Below are positions 51,014 through 61,096 of a DNA stretch of 64,000 nt, in pieces. The notes beneath the pieces are model-generated. The model was given only the letters and a program-made list of their open reading frames with translations. It did not search any database and was not told the DNA's origin. The stretch is from contig JACONQ010000001.1 in NCBI GenBank assembly GCA_014281115.1, forward strand, positions 2,294,001-2,358,000, given 5' to 3'. Source of the DNA: Laburnicola sp. R22_1 (taxonomy: Eukaryota; Ascomycota; Dothideomycetes; Pleosporales; Didymosphaeriaceae). Numbering within the stretch: the stretch's first letter is position 1; each line of letters begins with the position of its first letter. The translations under genes were made by a program, and so were the position numbers.

Positions 51014-52063
51014 ATGAAGTCAGCCCTCCTTACCTCTATTTTCACCCATGGTGTCGGTCTCGCTCAGGGACAAGGCTCATTCACGGGGTGGCATGGACCT
51101 ACTAATGGAGATGGTATGTATTCCATGGTCTCCTACAGCCACATAACGAAAGTCTAAGTGTATCCGACCTTTGCGATTGCCTATGCTGGGGTAAAATGCT
51201 ATTTGAGACTTATGCTTTAGTACTCTGTCGCCACTTCATCGAGGTTCATACACTTATATTCTGTAGTGCGAGGACCCTGCCCAATGCTAAACACTTTGAG
51301 CGGCCACGGTTTCCTCCCACATAGCGGCAAGGGCATTACGCTGGAGCGCACGCAATATGCCTTGAGTACAGCATTGAATATGGACGAGGAAATTGCCAAG
51401 TTCTTATTCGATTTCGCAGTCCAAACGAATCCGATGCCTAATGCTACGGAGTTCTCACTGGAGAACCTCGGGAGGCACAATATTCTGGAACATGATGCTA
51501 GTTTGACGTAAGCGCTCATCTTGAGTTCGATAAGTGTGTGCTGATGTCAAGGCTGTAGTCGCGCAGACTTTTACTGGAGCGGCGATTCTGTTTCATTCAA
51601 CCAGACGGTCTACGAAGAGACACGCTCCTACTGGACGACCCCCTATATCACCATACAGCAGGCCGCAAATGCACGCTTGGCCCGCTACATTACATCCAAC
51701 ACGACAAACCCAGAATATACTATGAGCGGGCTAGGCGATGCGTTTAGCGCCGGAGAATCCGCAGCGTATATCATGGTGATCGGAGACAAGAACGCTCGTA
51801 CTGTGAAAAGGAAGTTTGTGGAGTATGTCTTCCGTACGTAGTAGCAGAACGCGGTGCTCTAATACTATACACTCACATGGTGGTTAGAAAATGAAAGGCT
51901 CCCAGTCGCCTTGGGGTGGAAGCGTCCTAAAGAGCCGTTCATTCTTCAGGATCTGGATGACGGAATTAACGCCATTGTCGATGCGACTGGGGCTAGTCCT
52001 CAGGAGGCGAGAAAGATGCGATCTCGGCGTGGATTCCACAGTACAGGAACAACTGTAGTCTGA
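51014..52063 (+). CDS. heme-thiolate peroxygenase / chloroperoxidase (short UPO type)
   Basis: Peroxidase family 2 enzyme: uses H2O2 for oxygen transfer or halogenation through a Cys-ligated heme, usually secreted. Four exons, 51,014-51,113, 51,267-51,507, 51,559-51,833 and 51,888-52,063; introns 153, 51 and 54 bp; 263 residues, the size of short UPOs. The proximal heme motif is 'RGPCPMLNTLSGHGFLPHSG' with Cys38 as axial ligand. 'EHDASL' (Glu108-His109-Asp110) is the short-group EHD/S motif, and Glu180 in 'SAGESAAY' is the likely acid-base residue. The N-terminus 'MKSALLTSIFTHGVGLAQG' is a weak but plausible signal peptide. The first intron is much longer than others here. The gene is complete as modelled although its promoter is squeezed by a transposon. 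Confidence 0.9.
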
Positions 52064-53559
52064 GACTTCTATAAGCCAGATACAACTACAGGACAAGAGT
52101 TTGGATACATCCGGCCTTCGCATCGGGCCTATGGCAACACATGATGAACAAACTTCTGTCCTAGTACTGTATAGGCCAAAGACATGGCCACACTGTGAAT
52201 AGAGCACCCTCTTAATGTTTGAGGCAGAAATCAGTGCATAGCTTAGTTTTGCAATCCTATTCTACCTTGCACCATTAACTCGGTCGACACTTGCTTGTTC
52301 TCAGGTTGCATGTAGGCAGCAGTCACGGTGCCTTGCGAAATGCCTGGCTTCGAACGCTCAGACACTTCCAGCGAGAATGTTAATTTCGACTGTACCTTGT
52401 ACATATTTCGCAACTACCTAACTCAGCACGTGCTAGTAATGCTTCCAAGGTTCCGACAACAAGGACGTTCTAGAAAGTAGCACGTCGTCCATTTTTGAAT
52501 GTGGAGCCTAGGTCGCCGCGCCGGCCGCCTCGTTTCTACCCGCCGTGCAGCCATCAAGCTAGCTACCCGCGCCTTTGAGGACGCAGCTCCAAATGCGTTT
52601 GACGGCGATAACCGGCCAAGGCGTGGGTGGCCAACGGTGCCTATCTTTCTAGTTGTAACTTGAGTATCACTCCATAGGTTCCAACCGGCACAGACAACGA
52701 CGAAAGGTGGTTGACCGCTGACTCATGGAATCCCTCGCCATCATCACGCATTCACGGACGTACCTTTGCAGGTCCTTTTACCGGTACTCGCATCAGTGGG
52801 CCCAACGTCCAGATAGAGTAAGTATTCGGAAAATCCGGCATCACTGTGACAAAGTCGATGCTCCGAGTTATCTCCTCCACGAGTGTCGTTAGCTTGGCGT
52901 TTTAGGAACAGCAGCTAGTCGAAACGAGGTTAGGCTCGCTATGTTCATCCCCATGTCTTACGACCTGTTCAAGCTGTGAGATAAGTTGCTCCGAACGATA
53001 TCCGCGTGGTTGCTTCTAGCACGTTGCGAGAGTTTCGGTATCGGGTGGCGCGTAAAGGGCTTCGCGCGAGCTATTGTGGAGATGGGGTCTGTATATAACG
53101 AGCGACGGGAAGGAGGTGAATTTCTAGCCTTCGGTCAACTTCCTTCTGGGCGTCGTTCTGATAACCGTTGTAGATGATTAACAAGGTCTCTTGTCTCTAA
53201 CATTGATATAAACGTCCCTCGACCTGGCAACTCTCACCTTTTACCCGCTTCGACCTAATCACCACGGCGGACTGCACAAGAGACTACGCCAGCCAACCTC
53301 ATAGCGACGACTCAGACTCGGCAAGAAGACGTATACAAGAACATGGAACGCTACGAACTCGTCACTTGGAAGGTCAATGGCCCCGAGAAGCCGAAGAATT
53401 GGAAGTGGAAGAGAGCATACAAGTGGTGGTGTACTATGGACCATTGGTGGGTGGTTTTTGTCAGACGCCGGCCCCACCCGCTCCCTCTCCAAGCGTGGCG
53501 CGAAACCACATCGTCCCTCTCCATCGTCGTCGTCGTCCACGGGCAGCTGTCCCTCCACC
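52064..53559. other. intergenic region, upstream of the Zn2Cys6 gene
   Basis: 1.5 kb of ordinary composition. Short open frames only. The last about 200 bp before 53,560 are open in the same frame as the regulator, but there is no domain; I take them as 5' UTR. Confidence 0.45.
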
Positions 53560-55818
53560 ATGGATGACGGCGCACCCCCCTTCGGCCAGGACGTACCGGC
53601 GCGCGCCGACATCGACGAGATCCTGCGGCGCAAGCGCAAGGCGCGCGAGTACAAGGCCTGCTACCCGTGCCGGCAGCGCAAGGTCAAGTGCGATCAGTCG
53701 GTGCCGTGCAGGACATGCGTCGTGCGCGAGCACCCGGAGCTGTGCGCCTACCATCCGCCCACCGAGGCGCACCCGCCCGCAAAGCGCCTGAGCATGCACG
53801 GCGGGCAAGCCCCCAGCAGCGCGCTCGACTTTGCCAACGGCATGGTGCACATCCACGGCGGCACCGTGACGCTGCCGCGCGAGGTGCGAATCGCCCGCCC
53901 GCCCGCCCGGACTAGAGAGTCGAGAGCGAGAGCGAGAGCGAGAGAGAGCGAGAGCTGACCGCTGCAGGACTGGGAGCGCATCTGCGCAAAGCTGCACGCC
54001 GCCGAAAAGTCGCTCGCCGAGCTCAAGCACTCGGTCGCCAGCGTCGCAGAGGTGCCGCCCTCCACAGCGCCCGCCAACACCACCGCGGCCAACGGCTACT
54101 CGCCCGCCACGGCCGGCAACACGCCGCTCGCCGCCGCCGCGCCCCTCCACGACGAGACCAGCCATGTGCGCACCCAGGGCATCCACACGTACAACGACTT
54201 CACCGGCCAGACCATCCACGTCGGCCCCAGCTCCGTGCCCGCCCTCGTCATGGCCCTCGGCAAGGGCGACAGCCAGTTCCCGGGCATCCAGGACGTGCTG
54301 GGCAAGAAGAGCATGCTGCCCATCTTTGGCCTCGACAACGAGACGGCCACCTATCCCTTTGTCGACCTGTGGGGGCTGCCCCACGGCTCGCTCCAGCGCG
54401 CCACCGAGCTGGCCAACGCCCTGCCCAACGACTCCGAGTGCCTCAGCTTCTTCCGCTGCTACCGCGAGACGGCCCACGTCGTCTACCCCGCCGTCGCCGA
54501 CATCGAGGGCATAGAGTCGGACCTGCTGCTCTTTTTGATCAACCGCGCCAGTGCACACGGCTCCGGCGGCATCACCGACGAGCAAATCTACGGAAAGGAC
54601 TTCCACTGGATTGGCCTGGTCTTCGCCATCCTCGCTTCGGGCTGCCAGTGTTCGACGCTGGGGAGGAAAGAGCGCGAGCTGACGTCGCAGGTCTACGTAT
54701 GCTGCAGCTTCGAATGTCTCCGCTTTACCAACTTTCTCTCGCACGCCACCTTGGACAACATCCAGACGCTGCTCATCCTCGGCAATGTCATCTCCAACAA
54801 CATGAATGCCGGCGTGTCTTGGAGCCTGATGGGCCTTACTGTCCGCTTGTCGCAAACGCTTGGTTTGCATCGAATGTGCCCTGCCTCGACGCCCTTGCCT
54901 ATCCGCATCGCTCGAAGCAAGGTCTGGTGGGCCTTACTCTGGCAGGATTCCCTCTTATCCATTTCCTACGACCGCGCCTCGTCGACTACTACCATTGACC
55001 ACACAGTTCCTCTGAGTCAGCATACCGCACCCGGTACCAGGACGTACGTGGAGAGCATGTATCGTCTCTGCAAAGTTGGTCTCGACATTGTCCGAGAGCG
55101 TCAACGCCCCCAAAATTCACATGATGCCTTGCTGCGCATCACGGAACACCGCAACGAACTCCAGGAGATCATGGTGGATGCTGCAGACTACTTAAAGGAC
55201 TCAAGAAGATGTCGTTCGATGAGAGACCAGCTCGAGCACTGGGCACTCTATCTACACATCTCGTACATTACCTCTGAGCTCTGTCGACCTGCTATCAGTC
55301 CCAGCACGGCTGGATCTGATCTTTCCAAGACCTTGCGGAAATACTGTATCGACAGCCTCACTAACACCGTCGAGGCCTTTCTTGGATTACAGAACATGAC
55401 GCCATTTGCTACGCGCTCGTGGTCTTCGGTCCATCGATCGATTAGCTCAGCCCTTCTCCTTGGCATTCTCGGGGAACACAACCGTAACGAAAGGGCACGG
55501 TCTCTCCTGACGAACCTCGTCCAGGTCCTTGGCGACGTCACTGCGAGCGTGGACCCAGCAGAATTATCAGCACCCATCACCCGTTCGGTGGCTGGACTTC
55601 AACGATTGCTAAGCGCTTCACCTACCCAGCGGAAGACTAGCGAAGCCGGTTCACAATCTTCGCCTTCTCTGATTACATTCACTGTAGATGAGCTCAACGG
55701 AGCGCTCAATGGCGATGGGTCGTCGCTGACACAATCACCTCTGCTTGGAGTAGACATTGATTCGTCGCCGTACGCCCTCATGGAATCCATCGTTTGGGGT
55801 TCTCAAAAGACGCCTTGA
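53560..55818 (+). CDS. Zn2Cys6 fungal transcription factor
   Basis: DNA-binding regulator of the Gal4 class, acting in the nucleus. Two exons, 53,560-53,883 and 53,968-55,818, joined by an 84-bp intron (GTGCGA...CAG, with a GA-rich GAGAGCGAGAGC repeat), give 724 residues. The zinc cluster spans Cys34-Cys62 with spacing C-x2-C-x6-C-x5-C-x2-C-x8-C ('CYPCRQRKVKCD', ending 'HPELC'). A short linker leads to a coiled-coil-like segment right after the intron ('DWERICAKLHAAEKSLAEL'), typical for dimerisation. The middle homology (Fungal_trans) region includes 'NIQTLLILGNVISNN' and 'LSQTLGLHRM'. The 5' third is GC3-rich, which leaves a 469-codon open frame on the opposite strand. Target genes unknown; the peroxygenase 1.5 kb upstream is a neighbour, not a proven target. 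Confidence 0.93.
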
Positions 55819-56612
55819 GATTTCGTCATCTGGCATATCCTTGCCTCCTTTCGGTACGCCCGCACTATTTAGTGAGGAGTGTACCTCGCTGTGGAACTGA
55901 TTACTTTTTTGAAGAAGGAAAAACGATCCCACTTCACTAGCTGCTGCCCGTGTTAGCGAACAACAAATTTGCTGCATGGCCAAAGATTACGCTATCTATC
56001 CCCACCATACCGAATGACTTCTCGAAGACGAGAATTCTGTGGCGTGTGACACCACGCTGCTTAGGACAATCCCAAATCAAAGACTGTATGGTGTACTTAG
56101 TCCACGACGACGCTCCAAATTTTATGATTCAGTAGTACTCTAGTTTGACGACGTACATTTATATCTGACTGGAGAGTTGAAGAGCGAGAGAAGCATTTAC
56201 CACAGAGCAACAACGCAGCGACGCTATGGTTAGGGTGCGGGCAGGACCAGGAAGTGGAAATTGGCATGCCTCGCGGATCTTTTGAAGATTATTTCACTAG
56301 GAACAGGGCTGTCTTGTATATTGAAGATCTCGCAACGTTACATGGCGTCCTGGGTTAGAGTGAAACAATCATCCAGTGAATACTATCAAAGTTTGGGGTT
56401 TGTGCCTGCTTTCACTGTATCGTGGAACGCTCGTAATCAATCACCGGCGACTGTCCACCTCCACTTAACCAGACTCATGAACCTCGTATAGAACGCCAAT
56501 TTTTGTTCCTCTTAACCTCTACGCACAGTTGCACTCTCCTGCCAACCCGAGTAAGTTCTACCTCGAGTTCATCGCTTAACAGCACTTGATATATGCTCAT
56601 CTCCTGAACGAC
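55819..56612. other. intergenic region
   Basis: About 0.8 kb, no supported gene. Small plus-strand frames (for example 56,261-56,491) lack recognisable content. Confidence 0.45.
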
Positions 56613-57650
56613 ATGGCTGGATCAAAAGACTTTCCTACTCTAAGTGAAGCTCTCGCGACAATCGACGGACCCCTCATCTACTACGAGGCGAAGCGGCAGT
56701 ACGAGTCTCTACTTGACGAGCAGCGCGTTGATACAAGCATGACGCACCAACAAGTCGACCTTCCACTCTTCTACCGGAACCTGTTCGAGAAAGCGACTAC
56801 AAGCCTAGACGCACTACAGAAGTTACGGTTACTGCATCTCTGTTTCGCGTATAAGACCAGAAAGAAGGTGCTGTACTTTCTGGATCTTCTGCAAGAAGAA
56901 CAAACGACGCGGCATGATTGGGTTAAGCCGGTCAAGCTTGTTGTCCTGCACGCCGGCCAAGATACGCTTTTCGAGCAAACTGCTGCTCATACAAGGGGTG
57001 TGGCTGCGAAGACCGCGCAGACGAACAAGGCGGAGCCTCAGGAGTCCCATGCTTCCGTTGAATTGTCGGCAGTTCCCCAGTCCCCAGGAACAATGCGCAC
57101 ACTAACCCTGCCGCTACGCACTCGTAAGTTGGCACCTACAAATCCACAAGTACAGCCTACACCAATGTCCAACAGGCCGTGCCGCCGTCACAGTATCTTC
57201 AGCCACCCTGCACTCATGGCCCCTATACAGAAGAGCAACATACCTCAGTCCTCATTCGTCGTCCCAACCCTCGCCCTCGCATACCCCTCCGACTTCTTCT
57301 CAGCCTGGGCCAGCTACGCCCCCCTCTCTCGTCTCACTCTTCCCTCCCTTCTTGTATATCCCGCTGTGTACCAGCTTGCTCTCTCGTCGCAGCTGGAGGA
57401 TATGCTGCGCAACAATTTTCCCGACTTTGCTTGGACGGGTGTTGTGTCTGAGGACGTGAAGTGGACGGGGTTCTTTGAGCATTTGTTGGGTGGGGGGAAA
57501 ATGTTGATCAAGGTGGCGGGAGCGGCATTGGAGTTTGAGGGCAGCGGGTATAGAATGGGAGATATGATGGGCTGGATTGAGGAGTCGGTGGTAGAGCGAG
57601 AGCGAGAGAGGCGAGTGGGCGGGAAAGGAAAACATGGTCGTGGTGGGTGA
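56613..57650 (+). CDS. unrecognised 345-residue protein
   Basis: A single open frame without introns; ATG 56,613 gives 'MAGSKDFPTLSEALATIDGP'. The first about 120 residues look like a helical, conserved-type domain (segments 'LIYYEAKRQYESLL' and 'LRLLHLCFAYKTRKKVLYF'). The middle (about 130-220) is a low-complexity Thr/Pro/Gln-rich linker. The rest contains hydrophobic stretches ('PLSRLTLPSLLVYPAVYQLA') that could be one membrane-associated segment. It ends in an Arg/Gly-rich tail ('ERERERRVGGKGKHGRGG'). I recognise no family. Codon use fits the neighbouring genes, so I believe it is real; an unseen 5' exon is possible. Confidence 0.6.
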   Translation: MAGSKDFPTLSEALATIDGPLIYYEAKRQYESLLDEQRVDTSMTHQQVDLPLFYRNLFEKATTSLDALQKLRLLHLCFAYKTRKKVLYFLDLLQEEQTTRHDWVKPVKLVVLHAGQDTLFEQTAAHTRGVAAKTAQTNKAEPQESHASVELSAVPQSPGTMRTLTLPLRTRKLAPTNPQVQPTPMSNRPCRRHSIFSHPALMAPIQKSNIPQSSFVVPTLALAYPSDFFSAWASYAPLSRLTLPSLLVYPAVYQLALSSQLEDMLRNNFPDFAWTGVVSEDVKWTGFFEHLLGGGKMLIKVAGAALEFEGSGYRMGDMMGWIEESVVERERERRVGGKGKHGRGG

Positions 57651-58430
57651 GGACCGAATTGGTGCGGACGGTGGAGAATATGGAGCCACGTCTATGCGCG
57701 GCTATGAGGCAGACGCAGGAGGGTATGGAAGATCATTTGGTGGTATCGATATGAAAGAAAAGACAAGTTTACCTCGTACTGTAGCATCCCACCCGCGGTG
57801 GTTCAGTGACTCGCGAACCAATGCTCTAACGCACATGCAAGCAGCCCTATCGCCATAAGTGAGAGAATGTTACCAAGGTAACGTACTTTGAAAACTAAGG
57901 CAACAGAGTTAAAAGCCCTTGGCAAAATAGTAGTTAATTAAGTACTAATTATAATAGTATTTTAATAGGTTATAGTAGGTAACTCTAAGCAGGGGGCTCT
58001 GCTTTTTTTGTTATGTTATTTGAGATGAAAGCCTTTGTCGTTCTACCCTAGGTAGTTAATTTAACGCCACATAGTAATAATATTAATATTTTAAAAAAAT
58101 AGGCAAGTAGAAATTGTAGAGAGGTGCTAAGAAATCCCCTAATTAATAGAACTAGTAGATGTGGATCTATTTAACAGTGCCGCTTATCGCGGCTAAGCTC
58201 TACTCTCCTAGTAATAGTTATGTATAGTAACGCTGTAAGCTACGCTATATTAGGAAAGTTTTTCTACTTAACTATGCGACTTGTGCGTAGATATGTGCAG
58301 ACTTACATATTTATGCGTATTTTTACATAAGCAATTTACTAATATAAAAATACTTAGAGATATATAAATATGTGTAGACTTATATAAGTATATATAAATA
58401 GTCTAAATAAGTAATTTTTTAAAGCTTTAT
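57651..58430. other. right edge of gene island, then AT-rich DNA
   Basis: Normal composition ends near 57,900. A reversed, shortened A unit follows at about 57,984-58,072 ('GCAGGGGGCTCTGC' core still unmutated). Then comes the RIP-mutated copy of the 46,301 repeat (58,170-58,233). No gene. Confidence 0.5.
58170..58233 (+). repeat. repeat shared with 46,301-46,364 (RIP-mutated copy)
   Basis: For example 'GCGGCTAAGCTCTACTCTCC' where the other copy has 'GCGGCTGAGCTCTGCTCTCC'; CAACAG has become TAATAG. Confidence 0.7.
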
Positions 58431-58548
58431 GTAGCGTTATTTTATTTACCTAGAAGTAGGACAATAAAGACTTTTATCTTAAATAATATAATAAAAAAAA
58501 AGCCTCTTACTTAGTAATAAAAAAGGCGTATAAAAGTAATAAAAAAGA
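58431..58548 (+). mobile_element. A unit, 118 bp
   Basis: Starts 'GTAGCGTTATTTTATTTACC', ends A-rich. A perfect 11-bp duplication TAAAGCTTTAT lies at 58,420-58,430 and 58,549-58,559. Confidence 0.88.
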
Positions 58549-58617
58549 TAAAGCTTTATAACTTTATTACTAGTAAAACTATGATTTTAATTTTTTAATA
58601 GATTTATAAAGAAAATA

Positions 58618-60481
58618 ACGTGATTTACTAGTAAGTAATCTATACTAGTAAGCGCGCCATCTTTGCCAAGACCCCACCAAACTATTTTATTTATTATTAG
58701 ACTGTGTTGTAATACTACTTAAAAATATATACTGAGTTAATACATCTAATTTAGATTCTTCCTCTTTAACTTTCTGGCAGGTTTGCATATTATGTCTAGA
58801 TTACTTATAGATGCCACAACGCTATTAAGTTAATAGCCCTATTGTAGCGCGACTAGTATCTAATAACTATTTACCCTTTTTCTATCTACTAGCGTCCTTA
58901 GAAGTGGCTAGCTAAGATCTCTCTGCTACTATAAGTGATCTCTAATGCTAGATATATCTTCTTTTACGCGATTTTCGCCTTATAGTCTCCTTAATTATCT
59001 TGTGAAGGCCTGTAATTTTATCTAATACTAGTACCTAACTATGTATTACACTTAGAGCGCCTTTTTTAAGCTTCTTAAGTACCTGTATAGTTAAAGTTAG
59101 TAATAAATTAAAGTAATCTCTAATTCTCTTGCGAACTAGTGTTAATTGCGCCTTAAATTCGCATAGGTTACTTAGTGTTTTAGACTCCCAGATAGTAGGC
59201 TCCTTAATAGGCAGACTAGGTGTATAGATACGAATATTAAGGTACTGCAATATCTTCTCTAGATTTAATAGGACTAGCCTAGTACTGTAGAAACCACTCT
59301 TAATTATCTCTATAGAGAAAACCTTTAAAAACGCGGTTTTAAAGGCTAGGAGGAACTTAATCTTTATAATATAGGTTATTAGCCAACACGCTAAGCCTAA
59401 GATCTTAGCACTATATGCCTTCTTTAGTGGGGAGAAATAGCCCATATCTAATAGCTGCAGTAAGTGTAATAAATATAGCAGTATATAGAGAGTAATGATC
59501 TTATATTCCTTATAGTAATTCTAGAACTTAATTAAGTTATAGCTCTTATAGCTATTAATAACTAGTAGCTAATAGGTTTCTTTAGCGCGTCCCTTTGTAT
59601 GCGTGTTAAAGTATTTTAACTACGTAATACTAAGCTCGTTATTTTTCTAGCTATTCTCGCTAATAGCGATTACCCAATCGCTAGAAATTAACGCGTCTTT
59701 GTACTAGGTAGAGATATAACGCTTGCCGGCGTAGATAATAAAGGGAGAAATTGCCTATCTAGTAGCGCAGATACTCTAGATTACTATAATCTACTAGCGA
59801 TTGCCTGGCTGTATTAATTTGGGTTTCGCACGCCTCTCTAATACTATAACTATAAGCTAAGACCCTATAGCCCCTATTAGGAAGCCTAATTTATTAAAGT
59901 TGTAGGTGTTCTTATTCGTAATACTATACTTAACTTTAATACCCTCTATAAGCTTAAACTACGCGTTTATAACCTTAGAATCTTTCTATTATACTTTCTA
60001 GTTGTTATATAACTAAGACTAACGCGTTTTAACTTTACGTCTACGCTTAATAAATCTATCTATCTAGTTAATACTAATAGGTGGCTTTCCTCTCTATAAA
60101 CGTAGTAAATTAGCCATTGTGTGTATTATAAGCTTCGTAGAAGAGAATCCACGCGTATCTAGCTTAATTATACGATTAATAAGCGCCTGCTCCTTAAGAA
60201 GAGTAAAATTCTTTAATTTAGGTGGGTTATCGCGTTGTGTAGTTATTTTGTTGCGTCTTTAATTAAGCGTTCTGCGATTAATATTATATAGCCCTGCTAC
60301 TACTTACTCTATAAGATTTAGGTCTTATTTAATAGCTCTAATAGTAATAAGTAACCGAGCTTTATTAGATAGCTTAGAAAATATAGTAGATAGTTATATT
60401 ATAATAGTATTATTAGTAATAATAAAGTCTTAGTAAAGGTAGCACGCTTACTAGTGTAGGTTACTCGCTAGTAAACCACGT
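58618..60481 (-). mobile_element. pogo-like Tc1-mariner transposon, RIP-mutated
   Basis: 1,864 bp with terminal repeats starting ACGTG(A/G)TTTACTAG, about 55 bp long, flanked by TA (58,616-58,617 and 60,482-60,483). The end contains 'TTTGCCAAGACCCCACC', shared with the element at 61,097. The transposase remnant is on the minus strand. Confidence 0.85.
58700..60400 (-). pseudogene. pogo-like transposase remnant
   Basis: Same protein family as 61,225-62,877. Recognisable pieces: 'LDTRGFSSTKL' (compare 'LDARGFPPQL'), 'KYSITNKNTYNFNK', and the DDE end 'LLQLLDMGYFSPLKKAY' (third Asp kept, unlike its neighbour), followed by a 136-codon frame open from 59,445 to 59,035. The second Asp region reads 'NSYKSYN', so that Asp is Asn. 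Many stops; ends approximate. Confidence 0.75.
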
Positions 60482-60654
60482 TACTAGTCTTTAATTATTT
60501 AATTTTAAAATACTATTTTTATTACGTAATTAGTTAGTAATTAATAAAAACTCTTTATTTTACTAGTTATTATATATATTACGTAATATTATTATATAAA
60601 AATATAGTACTAATAAATTATTATATAATTTTTAATATTAACTGTTATTAATAA

Positions 60655-60920
60655 TACCGCTATATAAAACGTTAATAATAAAATTATTATTATTTTATAT
60701 ATATTATATTACTTATTATTATCTTTTTACGCCTTTTTTAATTACTAAGTAGGAGACTCTGCTTTTTTATTATATTATTTAAGATAAAAGTCTTTATTAT
60801 TCTACCTCTAGATAGATAAAATAACGCTATATATTACTACTACTATATACTAGGTACTAGATTTTAGTGCCTTTTATTTTACTTCTCTTTATATATAATA
60901 TAGATATTTATATACTATAT
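60655..60920 (-). mobile_element. epsilon end fragment split by an A unit
   Basis: The epsilon 5' region ('GTTAATAATAAAATTATTAT' ... 'TAGGTACTAGATTTTAGTGCC' ... 'CTCTTTATATATAATATAGA') is interrupted at about 60,717-60,829 by a reversed A unit. Flanking ATATTACTTAT and ATATTACTACT agree at 9 of 11. Confidence 0.6.
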
Positions 60921-61096
60921 AGATAAGAGCACCTAAGGGTGTAAAGATTTTAATTATTATAGATCTATAGCGGCACCTGGCTTAAAACCCGAAATAACGT
61001 TAATTCGACACTAGGCCCAATTTGGCCACTAGCGCGGCAGCACCCATAAGGTGCTACCCTTCTGCCTACCTACTTAGTATAGCAGTATTTTATATA
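60921..61096. other. short less-mutated spacer
   Basis: About 175 bp including 'GGCACCTGGCTTAAAACCCG' and 'GGCAGCACCCATAAGGTGCT', richer in GC than the surroundings, next to the pogo element. No feature assigned. Confidence 0.35.

Noticed and set aside
53461..54870. 469-codon open frame antisense to the Zn2Cys6 gene
   Set aside because: Composition effect of GC3-rich codons in the real gene; the sense strand has the zinc cluster and the fungal_trans homology.
29703..57650. A secondary-metabolite gene cluster
   Set aside because: No polyketide synthase, peptide synthetase, terpene cyclase or other core enzyme; the main island genes are housekeeping types.
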